Shown here piece after piece: positions 44,466-55,424 of a DNA stretch of 64,000 nucleotides. Every line of letters starts with the position of its first letter. Positions within the stretch are counted from its first letter, which is position 1. The stretch comes from Hermetia illucens (Eukaryota; Arthropoda; Insecta; Diptera; Stratiomyidae), in NCBI RefSeq assembly GCF_905115235.1, contig NC_051852.1:147732027-147796026 (forward strand), in the 5' to 3' direction. The notes below the pieces were generated by a model, which was not told the origin of the DNA, made no database searches, and was given only the letters and a program-made list of their open reading frames with translations. The translations under genes were made by a program, and so were the position numbers.

Positions 44466-45985
44466 GGGTTGGTAGAAAGTAATTCCAACTCAAATTTTAA
44501 ATAGAATTATTAAAAATGGGACCAGGCAAACATTGTTTTTCATTTGAAAAGTAAGGAAGGAAAAGAGGAAAACTGTGAAACAACTATTATAGTACATATC
44601 ATAGAGTACTCCATAAACACAGTTTACAACTTCATAAAATTTCCAAGTCAGAGAGCGGGAAACGATTACAAGGTATATTCTGTTGCTGGGGCGTGCGGCG
44701 ACCGATGGAAACCATCTTCGGACGGGCCAAGAGTGTATAGGGTATCTGTTTGCCTGCTGGTCGTGTGGTAGGGACAAGCGGATATGGTGGGGATATGAAT
44801 CGAAGCAATCTGTATTGGAAAAGATACTAATAAGACCCCAAGTCGAGATGAAACTGGTGACGTAGCGAATGGGGGGCTTAATCTTTAGTATGCGGGCTCT
44901 GAATTCCTTGAGCGCCTTCAATTTTAAGTAAGGTAACTTGGAAAAAGAAGAGATGGTGATGCCAGACGCATCATCGAAGGACGAGCTGCTAGTAGACAGT
45001 ATTCTTCGAGGGCAGTACAATCGATTCCAGCCTTAGCAGAGAGATTTCCAGCTGAAAAACTGCTTCCGTCGAGCTAGGTATAGCAAGTATCGGCCCTAAT
45101 GCTCCTAATCCAAAACCATTGGCATCGACAATCCCCCAAAAGTAAGGGTTTACAACAATGAGGGCCACGAGCAAAAGAGCGAAGATCCACTGAAATTCTA
45201 CTCACTAGCCAGTACCAAAAGGGCATAAATATTCTAAGCGAGATTGCGAAGAATAAGGAGCCCAATAGTGTCGACGAGTGAGATGAAAAAGACCTCGCTA
45301 AATACTAGCCGATTGTCGAAGAATATTACAACGAACGCCTTGTAAACCAGTAGAAGGCGAGGCCCATCCTTTTCAAATTCAATCGATCTCAAGCTGGAGT
45401 CGAACAGCAACACAGATGGGGCAAAGTGTGCAAGGTTACGGACAAAAGGTAGCTCAGGTAAACAGCCGACCCACGAGAAACGAACTACGAAACTCTTCAG
45501 CATCCTGACCAGAAGTCACCTACGTGTGGCGTTGGTAGATGGCAATTCCACTAGCAACAAATTGGTACCAGAGGTGTGGACCGATAATAACAAGCTCGTC
45601 CAAACCTTTCGCCCCCAAGATTCCCATGAACGGTTTATCAAGAATGAGAAACGCCAAGTGAATAACCAGCCATTTCTGCTCCGGATAACTGGAGAGTGGC
45701 TGGAACAGGCGGACCTGAGTTTCAGCGACCTAACCGTGATCAAACTGGAGCAGCTGGTAGCATACTACTATATCTCCTTGGCTCACGGCCGATCAGCTCC
45801 GCCAGGAGAACTACAGCATTTGACAAGGCATACGCTATGGAGCAGCTCGAAAATCAGAAAGAGGTGAATCACGCATTGAATTTATTAATAACACAAATAT
45901 ATCGGTTTGTAACAGGGGCATTACACCAAGGCTCCAATTGCCCAGCTCAGAAAACTTTGACGGTTGGGTGGAAGTCCTTGATTGA
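44466..45985. other. Unassigned interval
   Basis: No confident gene. Open frames at 45020-44490 (minus) and 45526-45867 (plus) show no domain I know. The block at 44680-44880 weakly resembles 1640-1830. Probably old repeats. Confidence 0.3.
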
Positions 45986-45989
45986 TGGA

Positions 45990-46900
45990 TAAACGACAAT
46001 GGGTTTTCCAGGGTGGGAAACTGAGGATTATTTTAGATCATAGTTGGATACTTTTCAGTCTAGACCTCGCTGAAGAGATCTCCAACCCTTTCAAAGATTG
46101 GGGTACGACAGATGAACAACAGTCAAGAGTTGGTGCTTTGGAGAAGACAGATTCTCGTGCCCTGTTAAATATAGGAACAAAACAATACCATCGTGGTGGA
46201 ATGAAGATCTGTTCAGCCTCAGGAAGCAGACCAAGGTGGTCTTCAACATTTGCTACAGGCACAATTATTCGCAGCAATACATACAAGGGCCTCCTGAAGA
46301 AGTATTACTCGGCCATCAGCAATATCAAGAGAGGTCCTGGTTCGACTATTGTTAGAACATTGAAAACACTAGCGACTCTGCGAGACTCAGAATGATAGAG
46401 GCCCATACTTTCTTAAAAAGTTGGTAGATTCCTGGACGAGGTTTTCTGGTGAAACCCTAAAGTTGCTGGTTCAGACGCACTTCCCCGCCTACGATGAGAA
46501 CTGTTAGTCAGAGTTTTGTTTAGAGGGCACGTAGCCCTAGTCGTGTGAGACCATCAAATCGGTAATTACCGGGGATAAAATAGGCTGGGCTATAATCAGC
46601 TTTTCCGCATAAAAGTTTCCGAACCCCAAGATCGTCTTACAAAGGTAACCAAAAGGAACTTGTCAAGATTTACAGGAACTGCATTTCTTTGGGATACGTC
46701 CGTGCCATACGGAAAGCGGGCAGGTACGGCCATGGGTCCGCGGAGGACATTCGACATTCATTTAAGAACGATTATGAAAATAACGTCCTTCTCCAAGTCT
46801 CAGCAAGTCTCGCTCTCCACGAGGTAATTATCACGTAATCAATGCGGAGACGGTGTTGAGTTTTAATTTCTAATTAGCACAGTTGAGTGATCGTTACAGT
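45990..46900 (+). mobile_element. LINE fragment (EN-RT linker to RT start)
   Basis: Broken plus-strand frames read WWNEDLF-like sequence at about 46190, then YKGLLKKYYSAISNIKRG (about 46280-46335) and the segment SGETLKLLVQTHFPAYDENC at about 46450-46510. These fit the linker before the RT in Jockey/R1-type LINEs. The RT core is not present. 2600-2715 is a related scrap. Confidence 0.5.
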
Positions 46901-46989
46901 ACAAACATTATACTCTAGCTGTATTGAAGTGCTTTTCAGGTGAGCGCGAGCGGTGGGGCCAAAGTGTGGTTGGCGTACTATAGGAGGGA

Positions 46990-47235
46990 AAGGCAATCAT
47001 ATATTTTTAATGTGTGACCTATCCACTGCCACTTCCGTCTTCCGATCACATCGCGTACGAGTGCCAAACCTGTGCACCGTCCAGGTTTGAGAAAGTGTCA
47101 GGCCAGTGTATTCCGATGATACGACGCAGACAGGTATTGACGAAAGCTTGGAGATTTTAGGCAACAGTGGAGTTCCCTTTCCATGTGGTACTCCCATATA
47201 GCAATACAGAAAGAACACAAGCACAGAACAGCCTC
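46990..47235 (-). mobile_element. RTE-C LINE fragment
   Basis: The minus strand reads YCYMGVPHGKGTPLLPKISK at about 47205-47145, the LLYGSxTWK-like block of RTE C-termini. The DNA matches 55045-55235 closely. Confidence 0.65.
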
Positions 47236-47459
47236 AACTTGATCGTAGTGCTGAGATAACTAGATTTCCAGATTTTAGACACGGCAGCGAAAGTGGGTCT
47301 AGCGCTGTTAATGCGTTAATGAATAAGTCGACCCTGGGCGTTCTACTATGCAATAAACATTAGGGTCCTAAGTTTGAAATATGCTTGAGGTCATTGTCTT
47401 GCTGGAAAACACGCGTTTGTTCTATGCCCAAAATGAATTGTAAAACACATTAATTCGAA

Positions 47460-48990
47460 GCGCTCACAAGCGATGTCAATGCAACTACCATCATTCTGGC
47501 GTGCCAACGCGGAACAGCGGCTACCTGGTGATTTCCACCCTGGACCTAGACACGATCTCGGATGTACCAGATATTATCCATTTGCCACCAAACAAAGACA
47601 AGTACTCAACTCTGAAGACGGCTATCATCGAGCGCCAGACGGAACCACACAGCTCAACAAGCTTAGTACGATTGTCGAATTCGGGTACAAACGCCGCGTC
47701 CAGTTTGTGTATCACATGCTCTCCATGGCCTGGCCCGTACCTAAGGACAAAATCTCTGCCCTGACCTACGACACTGTCGGCCTGCATGGTCTCTCCGGCC
47801 CCATAGGTTCATATCATCAACATCATCTGATCTCTATCGGTACCTGGTGGCCTTTTAGGTGGCCAATATAAGTAAATTATTGGAAAGTTCTCCCAGCTGG
47901 TTTTTCAGCCAGGATTGATGGCAATCTTACCAGATCTGCTAGTTCACCCCAGATTGCTATCAACGGATCGCCGGCTCTCGCACTTCCTCGTCCACTCTCG
48001 GAAAAATGAGAATGCAACTCAAACACTAAAGCGGACTATAAACCACACTCTTTACAAACCTGGACTTGGTCCGCAGTTACCAGGATGGCATCCTGGTTTC
48101 CTCCAAAGAGCATGAGGAACATCAAAGTTACCTCGAAGAACTTTTCTCGTTCCTACAGGCAGTCAATTTCCAGGTCATCTGGGACAAATGCCAAATCGGC
48201 CAGTTCGAAGTCTGTTCGCTGACTATTACATCAATAAAGAGGATTTCCGTTCTCCAGAGCCTAAAATCCAGGCAATCTCGAACAGAATCTTCACAGCTAA
48301 GAAGTTTGCTTGGCGCCTCAATTATTATCGCCGCTGCGTCCCACACGCCTGTGGGCTCCAAGCACCGCTATCAGAGCTACTCAAGGGGTGTACTACCATA
48401 AAGTCTAAAATCAGCTGGACCATTTTGGCTAACGCCCCGTTTGAGCGCGTTAAGCAGGGACTCAACACTGCTGCCACTTCAGCCTTTCTGTCTCTACCCA
48501 ACGGATAGCTGTGCACAGCGCAATGTGGACATTGGTGCAGCCTTAGACCAACAACAAGCCAATGACTTATAGGCTCCATTAGGTTTCTTCTCAAGGAAGC
48601 TGTTGAAGCTGACGAAGCTGAACAACGGTACTCTTGCTGCCGCTAAGGATTTCCAACGGATTGTGGGGGACGTCCGTTCCTAATCTACATCTTCGTGCTG
48701 ACGCAGCGATCCGACAACGCCTTAGCACGTGAGGCCAGGCAGCTCAACTTCATAGGCCAGTCTGAGATCCATTTTGAGTATACGACTGGTGATCAAAACT
48801 TTGTACTCTACCACACTGAGTTCCCGAGCTACCAGCTAGTCGAACAACTGCTGCACCTCATAGCCAGCCCTCGCTTCAAGTTTAACCGACTCTAGATGGA
48901 TGGCCACGCGGCCTACTAGACCGAGTTCAATGGTACGATCAAGTCATATTTACCAGTTTCACTTCACTCCCAAGCTTTTGACACCATTCA
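47460..48990 (+). mobile_element. Ty3/gypsy-like fossil of a second type
   Basis: Plus-strand remnant with pieces of protease-to-RT spacer, reverse transcriptase (about 47870-48380) and RNase H (about 48480-48830). It differs from the family at 18.3 and 40.0 kb. No LTRs were recognised. It is broken in many places and old. Confidence 0.6.
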
Positions 48991-49194
48991 TCAACTGCCA
49001 CAGCCTACTGGTCGGGCAACAGCTAAACCCGTAGCGATTCTTTACTTTCTTTCTTCTTTTGGCCAAGTCTCCACAGGGCGTTGGGCGACCCAATAGAGGT
49101 CTTAAAGGCACACCCGAAGCTCGATTTGATCACAACCACGTGGACGTCATCAAGCTTCGTCTTTGCGAAGATCACTGGAGCAACATCACTATTA

Positions 49195-49540
49195 TCGTAT
49201 CGTATGGTTTGGTCGCGTTCGAGAGAAAAATCCTCTGAAGAATTGTTGGCTCCCTACATGAGGATGGACGATTCCGTAGCCTACATAATGACGAAATTTA
49301 TGAGCGATAGCATGACCGTCTGGTTGTAGATAAAATCCGGCTCAATAGGTTACGGTGGGCGGGTCACTTAATCCCTATGGATGAGGATGATCCAGCCCGG
49401 AAAGTCTATAAGGGCAATATCTATGGCCGAAAAAGAAGACGAGGCAGACCCTGCCTGAGATGGAGCGATGGTGTAGGTCAGGAACCTCGGCGCGAAACGA
49501 GAATGTCTGGAGTTCCTTATTATGATGATGATGAATTTCC
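49195..49540 (+). mobile_element. RTE-A LINE 3' end
   Basis: The plus strand carries the last 330 bp of RTE-A: the RRILRRIFGPL-equivalent region in a shifted frame, then DPARKVYKGNIYGRKRRRGR at about 49386-49445, ending CTGGAGTTCCTTATTATGAT. The usual GGTTGTTGCGCC tail is missing. Confidence 0.75.
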
Positions 49541-49659
49541 TGCTGTTCATGTTTCGTTGCTTTATTCACCATATTGGAGAGGTAAACAGCAACAAACTGA
49601 ACAAAAAAAAATTACTGAAACTTCGTTTTCAACCACGAAATTACCTGAGGAGCAGGAGT

Positions 49660-49820
49660 TGTTTGGTAAGCTTGCACAAACCGTACCATACACGGTCAAA
49701 CAAGTACCCAAACAAGGGGTGTTTGCACAAATTATTTCGATCCTGACCGATTTACTCAAACGGTTTGCACAACTATTTAAACAGCGCCATAGGCGGTCGA
49801 ACTGTTTGCACAAACAGCGG
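49660..49820. repeat. Cluster of TTGCACAA repeats, possible DNA transposon end
   Basis: The octamer TTGCACAA occurs four times in about 140 bp (about 49672, 49723, 49765 and 49806), with related CAAAC units between them. The last copy is nearly palindromic (CTGTTTGCACAAACAG). Subterminal repeats of this kind are common in hAT and related DNA transposons. No transposase was seen nearby. Confidence 0.4.
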
Positions 49821-49829
49821 GGGCTTAAG

Positions 49830-50560
49830 AAGTTGTAAGCTATCCTATGCCATTGTTATTTCTTCGGTTGTGTGTGTCATTTTTCCGGCTTATTTTATAA
49901 TGAAAAAAGACAAATTTTATTATTTAACGCCGAATAGTGGGTTTTTTATTCCTCATATACCGGTATTTCGAGGACCAGTTGTACTCTTCCTCAGTGAGTT
50001 TTTGTCTGAACTGCTTATGGTCCAGATTGTCCTTAAATAACTAAATCCAAACCTTAATTGCTAATTAATTGTATTACCTAATTAATCCAAAAAGCGAACT
50101 GTTAAGGTCCTAAATCACTCTTAATTCTTTTTTCCTCCCGTATATTGTGGATGATGAAACTCTCTAATGCGTCCAATTTGCGGAAGTCATTAATCTCCTT
50201 AGTTAACCTCAGATTATCCTCCGTAATTGTATGTTTCTCTTCGATGATGTGTCCGGCTACCAATGATTTGAGGAGATGTGTTGGCCTGCTTTTTGCTTTC
50301 GCCACATTTGCTTCCCTTATATGTTCATTGAACCTTGTTGTTATTAATCTTCTAGTTTGCCCTGTATATGACTTTTCACAATCGGTGCAGGTTATCTGGT
50401 AGATTCCACTCAATGCATGTTTGGGCGTCCACAGTTCCCACCTTCTCACCAAATTTCGTGTCAATCGGTATAGCCGTTTCTAAGAAAAGTGCGTGTGACA
50501 GACAAATATAAATAATCCAAGGGTTATTTCCCCAACATTTACTACTGACATTTTCCATCG
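49830..50560 (-). mobile_element. Penelope-like element, GIY-YIG endonuclease and 3' end
   Basis: The minus strand is open for 120 codons from 50464 to 50102. It reads SGIYQITCTDCEKSYTGQTR with RLITTRFNEHI: a GIY...YTG endonuclease preceded by the Cys pair typical of Penelope-like elements. NDFRKLDALESFIIH and IREEKRIKSD follow. The reverse transcriptase is missing; the sequence up to about 50560 is in another frame. The 3' flank holds a hammerhead-like motif at 49951-49998. This copy is 5'-truncated. Confidence 0.85.
49951..49998 (-). ncRNA. Hammerhead-ribozyme-like motif of the Penelope-like element
   Basis: On the minus strand, in order: CTCA, core CTGAGGA, a 17-base segment, CGAAA, then TACC-GGTA, TA and TGAG. 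This fits a type I hammerhead: stem I CTCA/TGAG, conserved CUGANGA and GAAA, a 4-bp stem III without a loop, and the UA cleavage dinucleotide. Stem II pairs only weakly (GAG/CUC with a bulge), so activity is doubtful. Hammerheads with very short stem III are known from Penelope-like elements. Confidence 0.55.
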
Positions 50561-50564
50561 TCCC

Positions 50565-51650
50565 CTGAACGTGACGGCGATTCCACCAGTCACCAGGGAC
50601 GAACTGCTGGAGATCTGCAGTCGAATAGGCGACAACAAAGCCCCGGGTCTGGACGGCATACCGAATAAGACCTTCAAACTTGCCGTCAAATGTAGACCGG
50701 ATATGTTCGCGGAGCTGTTCAAAACGTGCATGTCGGAGGGTATCGTTCCTGCACCATGGAAGCGGCAGAAGCTGGTGCTGCTGCCTAAGGCTGGCAAACC
50801 GCCAGGAGAACCGTCCTCCTATAGACCCATATGTCTTCTAGACACTATGGGGAAAATGTTGGAGCGGGTTATTTATAATAGAGTACGTTGTCTCCACGGG
50901 TGTCCCACAGGGCTCTGTACTGGGCCCACTACTGTGGAACATCATGTTTAATGATGTACTTAACCTTCCGGTTCCGGAGGAAGCCACGGTGCTGCGTTAC
51001 GTCGATGATATAGCACTGGTTGTGGTCGCAAAGCATCTCGAGGATGCTGAGTAGTACACAAGCGAAGCAATTAGTGTTGTTAAGATTTGGTTAGAAAGTG
51101 CTGGGGTGCTGGTCCTCATCACTAAGCGCCGCAAAAGAAATTACGTCTGCATTAGAATCGGGAATCGTATCATCACCTCCAAGCCGGCCATCAAATACTT
51201 GGGGGTGATGATAGACGGAGGACTTAATTTTAAGCAGCACATAGAGCATACTTCCAAAAAAGAATCCACCACGAGTATGGCTCTGGCAAGGATGATGCCG
51301 AACGTAGGAGGACCGCGGCATACTTGCAGGCTGACTGCCGATTGACATCCTGGCAACCGAAATGATGAACATTTATAACACCAGGTCCATTTCTTCCTTA
51401 TCACAGGTGAAAAAAGCCGAAAAGGAGAGATTCATAAGCAGATGGCAACAGCGATGGGACCAGTCAGAAAAGAGTTGTGGGACTTAGAGGTTGATCTCTT
51501 CCATCAGGGAGTCGGGGGTGGTTTTAGTGGGTAAAAATCCCATACTTTTGAAGATTTCCACCTCCTTGAAAAAAAAAGACAGACAGACAGACAGACATTG
51601 AACCGATTTTAATAAGGTTTTGTTAAACTTTAAAAAATGAAAATAAAATT
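50565..51650 (+). mobile_element. R1-like LINE, RT to 3' end
   Basis: Begins with PPVTRDELLEICSRIGDNKA then PGLDGIPNKTF (50580-50670). KLVLLPKAGKPPGEPSSYRP follows at about 50767 and LDTMGKMLERVIYNRV at about 50837. A deletion leads to STGVPQGSVLGPLLWNIMFN in another frame at about 50895. YVDDIALVVVAKHLEDAE lies at about 51000, and SKPAIKYLGVMIDGGLNFKQ at about 51180. The 3' end has a (GACA)n run at 51577-51597, then an AATAAGG segment. Confidence 0.8.
51577..51597 (+). repeat. (GACA)n microsatellite at LINE 3' end
   Basis: Five tandem units of GACA after an A-run. It sits at the 3' end of the R1-like LINE, suggesting it is part of that element's tail. Confidence 0.7.
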
Positions 51651-51799
51651 TGTCATTTTTTTCATCATAGGATAAGATTATTGCTTTCTCCTACTCATGA
51701 GAGAACAAGTTTATTTCCCTGTTAAATAAATAGAATGGAAGAAAAACCATCTTAGATAAAAATCGGCAAATAACTGACAAGTTTCCAACGACCATTTCT

Positions 51800-54400
51800 C
51801 TAATTCGAATCTATTTGCCCTACGCGCCGCTCCACGTCGCCCCTATCTACAAAAAGACCTTGTTCCGCACCACTGCCGACCAGTTTTGCGCAAACCTCTT
51901 GAAAATTCCCACTCCGTCCCCGACAAGACGAATTCCTCAATGCAAAATTCCCTTCTGCTGGAAATCTTCGGTCGCAGTCGTGCTCCATCTCTGGTCGTCG
52001 TTGTTTGCGTGCTCCTCGTCTTTCCCATTGACAAGCGTCAGCGGTTCTCGGTGTGGTGAATTTCGCCGTCGCTGTGTGTGGTGTTGCGCGACGAATGCAG
52101 ACTTCGTTTTCCCATTCACAACCGAGTCCTGAGATTCAGAACAGTCCCCTGAGTGCATTCGGTCCAAGGCTCCGTGGTTCCGTGGTCAAACAAAAAGCCA
52201 ACAGGAGTTCCCTTCCGGACGGGAGGAATAGACTGGAAAGCGCAGCGGAAGTGGAAGGTTCCTGCGAAGGTGCTTGGTCGCGGCGAGAAGCAGAGCAAGG
52301 TGTCGTTCTGCGAGTTTTTGTGTCGTGGGTGAGCCGAGCGCCCGTGAAATTGTGCAAGAGAAATGTCGGGCAGGTCCGCGTAGCGCTGCACCGTTCGGTG
52401 AAAAGCGACCGAACTCCCAGCGGAGAAGAAGGAAAATCGCCTGGAAAAGTTGTGAGTGCGCGAATGCAGGCCGAGTCCCTGAAGGGAAACAGTGCATAGA
52501 GTCGAGTGCTCGGCGCCTGCGAAGCCTCCACGCGAAGAAAGAGGTCCCAGCGAGCGGGGAGAGGTTCGGACGCATCCCTGTCTGCTCCTTTATCCTTTGT
52601 GTGTGACGTTTGGAAGCGACTCCGGAGCGCCCCGCCGTCCCCCCACGTCGATCGAACTGCATCGAAGCAGCAAGACTCGGGGCAGCCAGTGAAAATCTTT
52701 CGACTGCAAAGTTGTCTTGTCCGCCGAGTTAGCTCGAGTGTTGTTTGTTGTTTGTGCGCCGCGGAAAATCCACAATAGCCGCCGCAGCCGAGTGGCAATT
52801 CGCAACGCCGGGAATTGGGCGACACACACGGAACGGGAAAAGTCGTCGCTGGCGGTGCCGTGAAAATTGTGTGAAATTTCGTGTGTGGGCACGGTGACGA
52901 ATTTTCCTCATTTCCCTTGGCAGAGACTGACACGAGCCGTAGTTTTCCGTGAGTTTCGATTCTGACTTCGACTAGCCGCAAGCCGAGTCTCCGCGAGTTT
53001 TCTGCAGTAAAATTTTCCGCATCGCGTTCTGCTACTCGAGATCCGTTCCCGGTGGCTTTGGCTTCCCGTTTCGTCCTCGAATTGTGCGACAGTGAACCGT
53101 CAGGGATCCTGGCCTTTTGCGCGAGTAAAGGATGAAGTTGTGAAAATTCGGAGGAAATTGCTCGTTCGGGAAAGTGCATTTCGTGCGAAGTGTGGCAAGT
53201 GTTGTTTATCCGGTCCGCTGTGCTTCTGTGGGTGCAGTTGCAGGCGACGCCCGAGGTCCCGAGACTGCAGGTGGATCGAAAGGTGCACGAATCGCAGGTA
53301 AATTGGAGTTTCCCTTGGCCAGGCTTGTTGGCTGGCTCGGGGGCTTGTGGAAATTGCGTGCATTGGCGGCGTGAGGGCCGTGGACGCTGCTGCATTCGAT
53401 GAATGAGTCGTCGAGTGACGTTTTTTTTTTGGGTTGCTTTTTACGGTGTGGATGCCAGGCGAACCGCAGTCGCCGCCGTTGTCGCTGGCCGCCCGCCCCC
53501 GACCTGTCGTGCACACAAGTCGGCCCCAAACAGCCCGTGTCCCCCGTGGAGTGTGTAGTGAAAAAATCCGGTTTCTGAGAGTGTACGTAGCATTAGAAAA
53601 GCATACTCACACGAGCAGACCGTTATGTATGGTGTGGTCTCGTCTCTGTCGCTCCCGTGGCGCTTGGCCTGGTGCGCCGCCGTTGTTTATCCCGTTTTGA
53701 CGTAAGGCGCCCGGCCATGTCCCACGGCGAGTTTGAGTGTGTGCGTCTTGCACCGCACCGTGCCCGCGTTGCGGGCGAGTTGTTTTTCTTTCGAATCTGT
53801 CAAATTGGGCGAAAATGCGGTAGCGGCGGATATTTGTTTTCCATTTTCCGATTTTCCTTGGGATGACGGCGATTCGGGATGAATGACTTATTGGAAAAAA
53901 CGTCGTCAGCTGAGAACCTCTACGTGATTTACGTCAAACTGGTCACGTCTGCATAGAGAATAACACCCAAATCGGCTCCAAATCATAATTTAAAGTTCGG
54001 AGTCAGGTGATTGCCGTCCAGTTCTGACTCGCAGGCATGGAAGGAACTGGGAGCTGACAGTCGGCCGACTGTTCCGCGCCGGCAGACGGGCGGAAAATCG
54101 ATTTTACACACTTTCGGTCGCCCGCCGATGACATCCATTCTGCATCATGACTGCTCCACGCTGCTGGACACTCCTCGCCCTGTGCAGTGCGGCGTGTTTT
54201 GCAACTGATTTGCACCTTTCGCGGCTCAGTTGGCACGTCCGGTAGTGTATTCCCACTGCACGAGAACTGCAGCACTTTCCCTCAAAGGTGTGCGGCTCGA
54301 TCGGCTCCGCTTGGGGTGTAATGCGAGTAGGCGCTCCCTTGCGCCACGGGTCCAATTGCTTTTTGATTACTTTCCGTATTAATGGCGTTGCACTGCAATA
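51800..54400 (+). promoter_or_regulatory. GC/CpG-rich block, probable promoter and non-coding first exon
   Basis: GC content and CpG frequency are clearly above the surroundings, and no transposon protein is seen. The plus strand has many GTGAAA, GTGTG and GTGCA units, typical of long insect 5' untranslated regions. A consensus-like donor, CGCAG|GTAAAT, lies at 53297/53298. A 419-codon open frame on the minus strand (53395-52136) has no domain and is expected in GC-rich DNA. I infer an untranslated first exon of a plus-strand gene whose coding part is beyond the window or far downstream. Confidence 0.45.
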
Positions 54401-54844
54401 ATTCATTTTTATTTTCGGCAGTAAATGTGGTTTCGTACGTACTTGCAAATAACGCCTGCAGTTGGTCGGCGTGTTGGGAAATGTATTCCAAATGACTGGA
54501 GAGAAACTAGAATGCACGTGTCGCCACCGGGGAGGCCAGAGCAAGAGTGCTGGGAACGGGACCAGGTGTCACTTGCTTAAGGGAATCGATTGCCGGTGAT
54601 TGGGTAACTTTGTGGGAGAAATCTAAAATAATAATAGCTGAAGGTCTAATGTTCGAGGGAAGGATCCCTAAGAAAGCAATAAACGCATATTGGAATTGAA
54701 CCTTTCCCCAATTTTCGCAGCTGGGCTTCCTAATCTCCCTACAAATCCCTTCTTTCTCCTGCGAGTTTGTCGATCATTTTCACTTTAGTCATCATGGGTA
54801 CAGTGCCCCCAGATTCATTTCTAAATAATGCTATTTCAGTGATT
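54401..54844. other. Unassigned interval
   Basis: No gene or repeat recognised between the GC-rich block and the next LINE pieces. Confidence 0.3.
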
Positions 54845-55235
54845 CAATCGAAAACGAGACCAGCCAAGGGCTGCGAATGCTTTTATACAGTGGATCGCAC
54901 TTACTTTTTGACGCACGACTTTCCGAGACACTCGCATTCCTTCTCCACTGTTCTGTGCCAAGTACTTTGGGGCGACCCACCCGTCGGCCACCTTGGGAGA
55001 GTGGATTCCACTGCATGATGCAGCCCGCAATGCAATTGTCGTCCATCCTTAAAATGTGACCTATTCACTGCCATTTCCGTCTTCCGGTCACAGTGCGTAC
55101 GAGTGGCAGGTCTGTGCGCTAACCAAGTTCTCCATTTGAGATAGTGTCAGGCCAGCGCACTCCGATTGTACGACGCAGACCGGTATTGACGAAAGCTTAG
55201 AGATTTTAGGTAACAGTGGAGTTGTTTGAGGAAAG
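54845..55235 (-). mobile_element. RTE-C LINE, C-terminal fragments
   Basis: The minus strand reads MQWNPLSQGGRRVGRPK at about 55010-54965 and KISKLSSIPVCVV at about 55205-55165. The right part matches 46990-47200. The WIGHTLR segment that should lie between them is largely missing. Confidence 0.65.
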
Positions 55236-55282
55236 ATGTCATTTTCCATTGAACTCATCCATGTTCTCCGGACATGGCAGGT

Positions 55283-55410
55283 CCACGATAACAAGAAGAA
55301 ATAATATCGGTGACAGGATGCAACCCTGATGAACTCCGGCTTGGACCTCAAAATCCTCCGAGATTTTGTCTCGGTGGAGCACGTGACATTTTGCCCTATC
55401 ATACACAGTC
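55283..55410 (-). mobile_element. RTE-C-like LINE, RT scrap
   Basis: About 125 bp nearly collinear with 12825-12950 (AATAATATCGGTGACA, then CCTCAAAATCCTC and CACGTGACA). It is part of the RT palm region on the minus strand. Confidence 0.65.
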
Positions 55411-55424
55411 TGTCCCAAAGTCTT

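Noticed and set aside
50102-50464. Host GIY-YIG nuclease gene
   Set aside because: The Cys pair before YTGQT and the flanking 3' sequence mark it as the endonuclease of a Penelope-like element.
51577-51597. CRISPR-like or tandem regulatory repeat
   Set aside because: A simple (GACA)n run at a LINE 3' end. No CRISPR array or spacer structure exists in the window.
52136-53395. 419-codon open frame on the minus strand in the GC-rich block
   Set aside because: No domain or family resemblance, several overlapping open frames in all phases, and a base composition that lowers stop frequency. It is better explained as antisense of a non-coding exon.
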